DNA of 9,831 nucleotides. It comes from Anaerolineae bacterium (GTDB lineage Bacteria; Chloroflexota; Anaerolineae; Aggregatilineales; Phototrophicaceae). The stretch covers positions 1 to 9,831 of the forward strand of contig JACMMD010000528.1 in assembly GCA_014379235.1 (NCBI GenBank), given 5' to 3'. The position numbers and the translations under genes are program-made. Below, in pieces: positions 6,678 through 9,831 of the stretch (positions are counted from its first letter, which is position 1; each line of letters starts with the position of its first letter). The notes beneath the pieces were generated by a model. It was not told the origin of the DNA. It searched no databases and was given only the letters and a program-made list of their open reading frames with translations.

Positions 6678-6756
6678 GTTCGAGGTATGAGGCACGAGGT
6701 TCGAGCAAAGAACTTGTTAGAAGCCGAACGCTGATGGCTAAAAACTGATGACTGAC
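6676..6756 (+). repeat. Degenerate short-period repeat region between the WD40-like and DinB-fold genes
   Basis: AGGTTCGAG occurs at 6676-6684 and again at 6697-6705 (21-bp period), with GAGGTATGAGGCACGAGG filler between. Then CTGATG occurs at 6731-6736 and 6745-6750, followed by CTGAC at 6752. The first copy overlaps the stop codon of the WD40-like gene. The stretch looks like two adjoining remnants of simple tandem arrays. No promoter or terminator is clear in it. Confidence 0.5.
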
Positions 6757-6773
6757 AAACAAGGAATTACATC

Positions 6774-7268
6774 ATGAACATTGATTATTTCCGCAAGCTG
6801 TTTGATTATAACTACTGGGCGCATCAGCGGGTATGGGACTGCGCGATGCAGTTGAACGACGAGCAGTTTACGCGACCTTGGGATTACTCGATTGGTTCGG
6901 TGCATCAGCAGATCGCGCATACTATCGGCGCGGAGTGGGCATGGCTGCAACGCATGAACGGCGTTTCACCGGAAACGATTCCCGGCGCGTTCGATTACCC
7001 AACACGAGACATCATGCGGACAACGTGGGATAAAGTCGAAGCGGAATGGCATTCCTACTTAGACGCGCTAACCGACGACGACTTGAATACTACGAAAACC
7101 TATATTAGTGTTACACTAAGAGAGCAGCGTCAAAATCATTTGTGGCTGACTTTGAGCCATGTAATTAACCACAGTACGGATCACCGAGCGCAAACGCTGG
7201 CCCGTGTTCATCAAGTTGGCGGCCCGACCATCGCGCAAGATCTTATTTTTTATTCGTGGGAAGTGTAA
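6774..7268 (+). CDS. DinB family protein
   Basis: A 164-residue four-helix-bundle protein of the DinB/YfiT superfamily, near the usual length. The N-terminus FRKLFDYNYWAHQRVWD (residues 6-22) is the family's first helix. The metal-binding histidine triad is complete: His49 in QQIAHTIGAEWAWL, and His133 and His137 in the HX3H of NHSTDHRAQ. The sequence ends with GGPTIAQDLIFYSWEV, also typical. Family members bind a divalent metal. Some are thiol- (bacillithiol, mycothiol) dependent transferases or hydrolases, but most have no known substrate, and despite the name DNA-damage involvement is not general. AAGGAA at 6761-6766 lies 7 nt before the ATG. The preceding WD40-like gene is on the same strand, 96 nt upstream, so co-transcription is possible but not shown. 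Confidence 0.9.
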   Translation: MNIDYFRKLFDYNYWAHQRVWDCAMQLNDEQFTRPWDYSIGSVHQQIAHTIGAEWAWLQRMNGVSPETIPGAFDYPTRDIMRTTWDKVEAEWHSYLDALTDDDLNTTKTYISVTLREQRQNHLWLTLSHVINHSTDHRAQTLARVHQVGGPTIAQDLIFYSWEV

Positions 7269-7331
7269 CAATCGTGGATATTTTGCTTTGCACAATGATT
7301 AATAGATCAAGCGGCTAATCCAGACAAAATC

Positions 7332-7371
7332 GTTACACAGTATAAATGAATTGTAATTCGCGTTGTGTAAC
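7332..7371. promoter_or_regulatory. Interrupted 8-bp inverted repeat upstream of the zinc-finger gene, possible operator
   Basis: GTTACACA at 7332-7339 and TGTGTAAC at 7364-7371 are perfect inverted copies 24 bp apart. A smaller perfect inverted repeat, GAATT-GT-AATTC, sits between them at 7348-7359. The right arm ends 8 bp before the extended -10 box, so a bound protein would cover the -35 region. No regulator gene can be assigned. Confidence 0.5.
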
Positions 7372-7376
7372 TGGTT

Positions 7377-7385
7377 TGCTATAAT
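7377..7385 (+). promoter_or_regulatory. Extended -10 promoter of the zinc-finger gene
   Basis: TGCTATAAT is a perfect TATAAT preceded by the TG of an extended -10 element. No good -35 box is present 17 bp upstream (TTCGCG), as is allowed for extended -10 promoters. Transcription should start near 7391-7393, giving a leader of about 50 nt to the GTG start. Confidence 0.65.
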
Positions 7386-7442
7386 TGCGCGTTACCCATT
7401 GTCGAATCGCGGTGTAATTCATTTTCTAGCATTGAGGAGAAC

Positions 7443-7652
7443 GTGGTAGTGGGTGATAAAAGTTCCGTCGTGGATGATCAGAAACCTGATGATGCACATT
7501 ACAAATGCCCTTATTGCCAGCGTCATTTTGGCACAATGGATGACCTGACGCTGCATGTTGTCACCCGGCATTCGTCACAACGCGGCTTGCCTGATGAGGT
7601 AGCCAAGCAGGTGAAACGGATTCGGGAAGCTGAGAAGGATAACGAGAGCTAA
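7443..7652 (+). CDS. Small C2H2-type zinc-finger protein
   Basis: A 69-residue protein with one classical zinc finger: Cys22-X2-Cys25-X12-His38-X4-His43, with the hydrophobic positions Phe29 and Leu35 placed exactly as in eukaryotic C2H2 fingers (F-X5-L-X2-H). The flanks are an acidic N-terminus and a charged, probably helical C-terminal tail (about 50-66). A single finger this small suggests nucleic-acid or protein binding, but no target is known. It differs from the bacterial Ros/MucR finger, which has a CX2CX9H spacing. Two GTG starts are possible: 7443 (GAGG of the SD ends 5 nt before) or 7449 (GGAG ends 9 nt before); the longer is reported. The gene has its own promoter, and it converges with the kinase gene across 78 nt. 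Confidence 0.8.
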   Translation: MVVGDKSSVVDDQKPDDAHYKCPYCQRHFGTMDDLTLHVVTRHSSQRGLPDEVAKQVKRIREAEKDNES

Positions 7653-7730
7653 TCTAATCGCTGCGATTATCCCTACAGCTGCTTCGAACTCCTATGAGCC
7701 GCACGAGCTTTTACCCGCTCTCCGTCAAGA

Positions 7731-8666
7731 TTAGCGACCCTCGAATCTAATGAGCTTGCGATAGCGCTTATCTCGTTCCGCCTTATCAACTCCTGTGGGA
7801 TTTAGCACGCCGATATGTTCTAGGCAGAACGATGCGGCGACTGCTCCCATTACCGCTGCATTTTGCAGCTTTTCCCCGCGCATGAGACCAACCAAAAGCG
7901 CGCCGCAGTAAGTGTTGCCAGCCCCGGTTTGGTCGATCATTTGCGCGATGTCTACCACTGAAATCGAACAGCGTTCACCAGTATCTCGCCGCGCAATCAG
8001 TGAACCGACTGGCCCCATTCGCAGCGCGGCGATGTGTGCGCCGTCGTCCAATAACGCCGAGAGCAGGTCATCAGGCGAGAGATCATCGCCGTAGATGGCC
8101 TGCGCTTCTATCAAATTGGGCGAAACGATGTCGATAGCGCAGTCGCGCAGCACAGCGCGAAAGGCGGCACGGTTATCTGCGTCCGGCATCATGATCTGCT
8201 GCAATGGCTCCCACAGCACCAACCCCTTCAATTTTTCGCGCCACGTTCGGATTTCGTCAAACCCCTGCAAAAGATAATAGGCTTTGCTGCCTTCATAAGC
8301 GGCGGGGAAGTGCGAAGGCTGTGCGCCTGTGGTGAACGGCTCGGTGATCTTCACGCGATACAGTTCGCGCCGTTGTCCATCATGCTCGAATAACTGCCAT
8401 GCGCGCATCTGCGGAATGCCGAGCGGATAGAGTCCGCGTGTGTCGAGATTCGTGTCTAGCAGCGTCCGCGCCGAATCGGGCAAGCCATCGCCGATGACGG
8501 CGACAATTCCGGGACACTCATCCCACAGCGCCGCACCCATTAACGCATGAACCACGCCGCCGCCAAGCTGTTCCATATGGGTTGTGCCATCGGCGCGCAC
8601 GATGTCGTCAATGAACACCGCGCCGATGCCGACAAGGTTAGGTGAAGGTGCAGCAGCTTCGCTCAT
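7731..8666 (-). CDS. PfkB-family carbohydrate kinase, likely pseudouridine kinase (PsuK role)
   Basis: A 311-residue ribokinase-fold (PF00294) protein of normal family length. Visible motifs are LVGIGAVFIDDI at 11-22 (first strand), GGG at 35-37 with the following helix, SPNLIEA at 182-188 giving the NXXE magnesium motif (Asn184, Glu187), and signature 2, DQTGAGNTYCGALLVG, at 245-260. The usual catalytic Asp of GAGD is Asn251 here. Some PfkB lineages are recalled to carry GAGN, so this may mark a subfamily rather than an inactive enzyme. The gene starts 8 nt after the psuG stop, so the inferred substrate is pseudouridine, phosphorylated at the 5' position to feed PsuG. A different nucleoside or sugar cannot be excluded. 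Confidence 0.8.
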   Translation of the reverse strand: MSEAAAPSPNLVGIGAVFIDDIVRADGTTHMEQLGGGVVHALMGAALWDECPGIVAVIGDGLPDSARTLLDTNLDTRGLYPLGIPQMRAWQLFEHDGQRRELYRVKITEPFTTGAQPSHFPAAYEGSKAYYLLQGFDEIRTWREKLKGLVLWEPLQQIMMPDADNRAAFRAVLRDCAIDIVSPNLIEAQAIYGDDLSPDDLLSALLDDGAHIAALRMGPVGSLIARRDTGERCSISVVDIAQMIDQTGAGNTYCGALLVGLMRGEKLQNAAVMGAVAASFCLEHIGVLNPTGVDKAERDKRYRKLIRFEGR

Positions 8667-8674
8667 AAACCTGT

Positions 8675-9577
8675 TTAGAGGGCTAGGGCGATTTGGGCGG
8701 CGACGCGGGCGTTGTTCACCAAAAGCGATAGGTTAGCGCGGCGCGATACCCCGTCCGTAATCTGGCTGACGCGATTGAGCACGAACGGCGTTATCGCTTT
8801 GCCAGAAATAGCCTGCGCGTCAGCTTCGGCGGTGGCCTGCTGGATGGCGGACTCCGCCATTTCGGTGGGCATCTCATCGGCTGCTGGAACAGGCACCGTT
8901 ATTAAGATGCCATGTTTGGCTTCTAAACGTTGGGCCGCGTTGATGATGTGCGCTACTTGCTGCGGCGTATCGACGCGAGCATCGACGGGCAATCCACTGC
9001 TGCGCGAGTAGAACGAGGGTAAAGTGTTGGTTTCGTAGCCGATGACCGGAACTCCCTGCGTTTCCAGCACTTCCAGCGTGAGCGGCAGGTCTAGAATCGA
9101 CTTCGCGCCCGAACAAACGACAGTAACCGGAGTACGTCCGAGTTCGATCAGATCAGCCGACACGTCGAACGGATGGCCGCGATGTACGCCGCCGATGCCG
9201 CCCGTCGCAAACACACGAATGCCGGCCATGTGGGCTACGATCATCGTTCCAGCGACGGTAGTGGCGGCATCCTCGCCAAGCCCGACGGCTATCGGGAAAT
9301 CGCGGCGGCTGCACTTGCGAACACTCCCCGCCGTAGCTCTACCCAAGCGCTCGATGTCGTCCGCCGACAGTCCAACGGTGATGCAGCCCTTCAATACGGC
9401 AATCGTCGCAGGCACAGCGCCAGCATTTCGAACAGCCTTTTCCATCGCCAGCGCGGTCTCGACATTTTGCGGATAGGGAAGTCCGTGCGTGATGAGTGTA
9501 GATTCCAGCGCGACAACGGCGCGGCGATCACGCTGCGCGGCGGCGATTTCTGGCGAGAGATTAATCAACGGGTTCAT
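8675..9577 (-). CDS. psuG: Pseudouridine-5'-phosphate glycosidase
   Basis: A 300-residue protein of the PsuG/IndA family (PF04227), full length. It breaks the C-C glycosidic bond of pseudouridine 5'-phosphate, giving uracil and ribose 5-phosphate. Conserved blocks are VALESTLITHGLPYPQNVE (22-40), GTMIVAHMAGIRVFATGGIGGVHRG (110-134), FDVSADLIELGRTPV (137-151), CSGAKSILDLPLTLEVLET (155-173), PVIGYETNTLPSFYSR (177-192) and VNNARVAAQIA near the end. By position, Glu25, Lys88, Asp142 (metal) and Lys159 (Schiff-base lysine) correspond to E. coli PsuG Glu31, Lys93, Asp149 and Lys166, so the active site looks intact. The start lies inside the final codons of the upstream gene (17-bp overlap), implying coupling. 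The kinase follows after 8 nt. Confidence 0.95.
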   Translation of the reverse strand: MNPLINLSPEIAAAQRDRRAVVALESTLITHGLPYPQNVETALAMEKAVRNAGAVPATIAVLKGCITVGLSADDIERLGRATAGSVRKCSRRDFPIAVGLGEDAATTVAGTMIVAHMAGIRVFATGGIGGVHRGHPFDVSADLIELGRTPVTVVCSGAKSILDLPLTLEVLETQGVPVIGYETNTLPSFYSRSSGLPVDARVDTPQQVAHIINAAQRLEAKHGILITVPVPAADEMPTEMAESAIQQATAEADAQAISGKAITPFVLNRVSQITDGVSRRANLSLLVNNARVAAQIALAL

Positions 9578-9831
9578 GAGTTACGGATTCGCTTTCAAGA
9601 TTCGATTCTGTAGGATCACTGGTGATTACTGCTTTGGCCTCGACAGGCGCAAGGTGCATTCGCTGGCGGTGGACGCGGACAAATGCCTCGCTCAAATCAA
9701 GTTCGCGCAGGATGTCGTCAGGGCGCACGTTACCCTGATCGCCTACCGCGAGATGCGCCAGCAAGATTACTTTGTCGCTGTCGCTGGCATCAATCGTCAG
9801 ATCATAGATCAGCGGGCGAATATTGGTATCC
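9561..9831 (-). CDS. C-terminal part of a probable DUF2344 (TIGR03936-like) protein (partial)
   Basis: The frame is open from the right edge to TAA at 9561, showing the last 89 residues. The first visible part, with TNIRPLIYDLTI, then VILLAHLAVGDQGNVRPDDI, LRELDL and FVRVHRQRMHL, resembles the end of DUF2344/TIGR03936 proteins: a 'radical-SAM-linked' domain with a short strand, a G-x-V/L-RP-E/D-x-L-L element and a terminal R-V/I-H-R motif. The remaining 28 or so residues form an acidic tail. DUF2344 proteins normally accompany, or are fused to, TIGR03960 radical SAM proteins, and such a protein is encoded at 3482-5452 on the same strand. The function of the pair is unknown. The family call rests on memory of the pattern over a short segment. 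Confidence 0.6.
   Translation of the reverse strand, partial: DTNIRPLIYDLTIDASDSDKVILLAHLAVGDQGNVRPDDILRELDLSEAFVRVHRQRMHLAPVEAKAVITSDPTESNLESESVTHEPVD

Noticed and set aside
7655..7669. Small hairpin TAATCG-CTG-CGATTA after the zinc-finger stop, considered as a terminator
   Set aside because: The stem is only 6 bp with two G-C pairs and no T-run follows on either strand, so it is too weak to call.
9042..9476. A 144-codon plus-strand open frame opposite psuG
   Set aside because: It is antisense to a highly conserved gene. Its Ser/Thr/Pro/Ala-rich translation is typical of a shadow frame.
1..9831. Defence system, phage, mobile element or CRISPR signature
   Set aside because: No transposase, integrase, nuclease, toxin-antitoxin pair, terminal repeats or spaced direct repeats were seen. 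The genes look like ordinary chromosomal metabolism and hypothetical genes.

Overview
The window looks like a chromosomal stretch from a moderately high-GC bacterium. Short Shine-Dalgarno sites, GTG starts, ATGA start/stop overlaps and several secreted or membrane-anchored proteins all fit this. The gene mix is a TIGR03960-type radical SAM protein with a DUF2344-like partner, a MurA paralogue, a glucose/sorbosone dehydrogenase-fold protein, and simple palindromic or tandem intergenic repeats. This mix resembles Chloroflexota (Anaerolineae-like) genomes. That placement is an inference from gene content, not from a marker gene. I see no rRNA, tRNA, transposase, integrase or CRISPR array.

Left block, minus strand, read from 5452 down to 1: a radical SAM protein; a MurA-like enolpyruvyltransferase-fold protein after a 50-nt gap holding a perfect hairpin; an alpha/beta hydrolase (ATGA overlap with the MurA-like gene); a membrane-anchored GSDH-fold beta-propeller (9-nt gap); and the first 37 codons of a secreted protein (ATGA overlap). 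The tight spacing suggests one transcript. The proteins do not form a pathway I can name. The MurA-like and GSDH-fold proteins both appear to lack residues that are catalytic in characterised relatives.

Middle block, plus strand, 5550 to 7652: a secreted WD40-like propeller protein, divergent from the radical SAM gene across a 97-nt region with a 28-bp palindrome; a DinB-fold protein with a complete metal-binding histidine triad; and a 69-residue protein with a single classical C2H2 zinc finger. The zinc-finger gene has its own extended -10 promoter. The motif GTTACAC/GTGTAAC occurs four times within about 260 bp around it.

Right block, minus strand, 9831 down to 7731: the 3' end of a probable DUF2344 (TIGR03936-like) gene, psuG (pseudouridine-5'-phosphate glycosidase) starting inside its last codons, and a PfkB-family kinase 8 nt further on. 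Kinase plus glycosidase fits pseudouridine salvage: phosphorylation of pseudouridine, then cleavage to uracil and ribose 5-phosphate. The kinase carries GAGN where the family usually has the catalytic GAGD.

No clearly new multi-gene system is evident. The points most worth a second look are the active-site losses in three recognisable enzyme folds, the eukaryotic-type zinc finger with its repeated-motif promoter region, and the DUF2344/radical SAM pair separated by about 4 kb.
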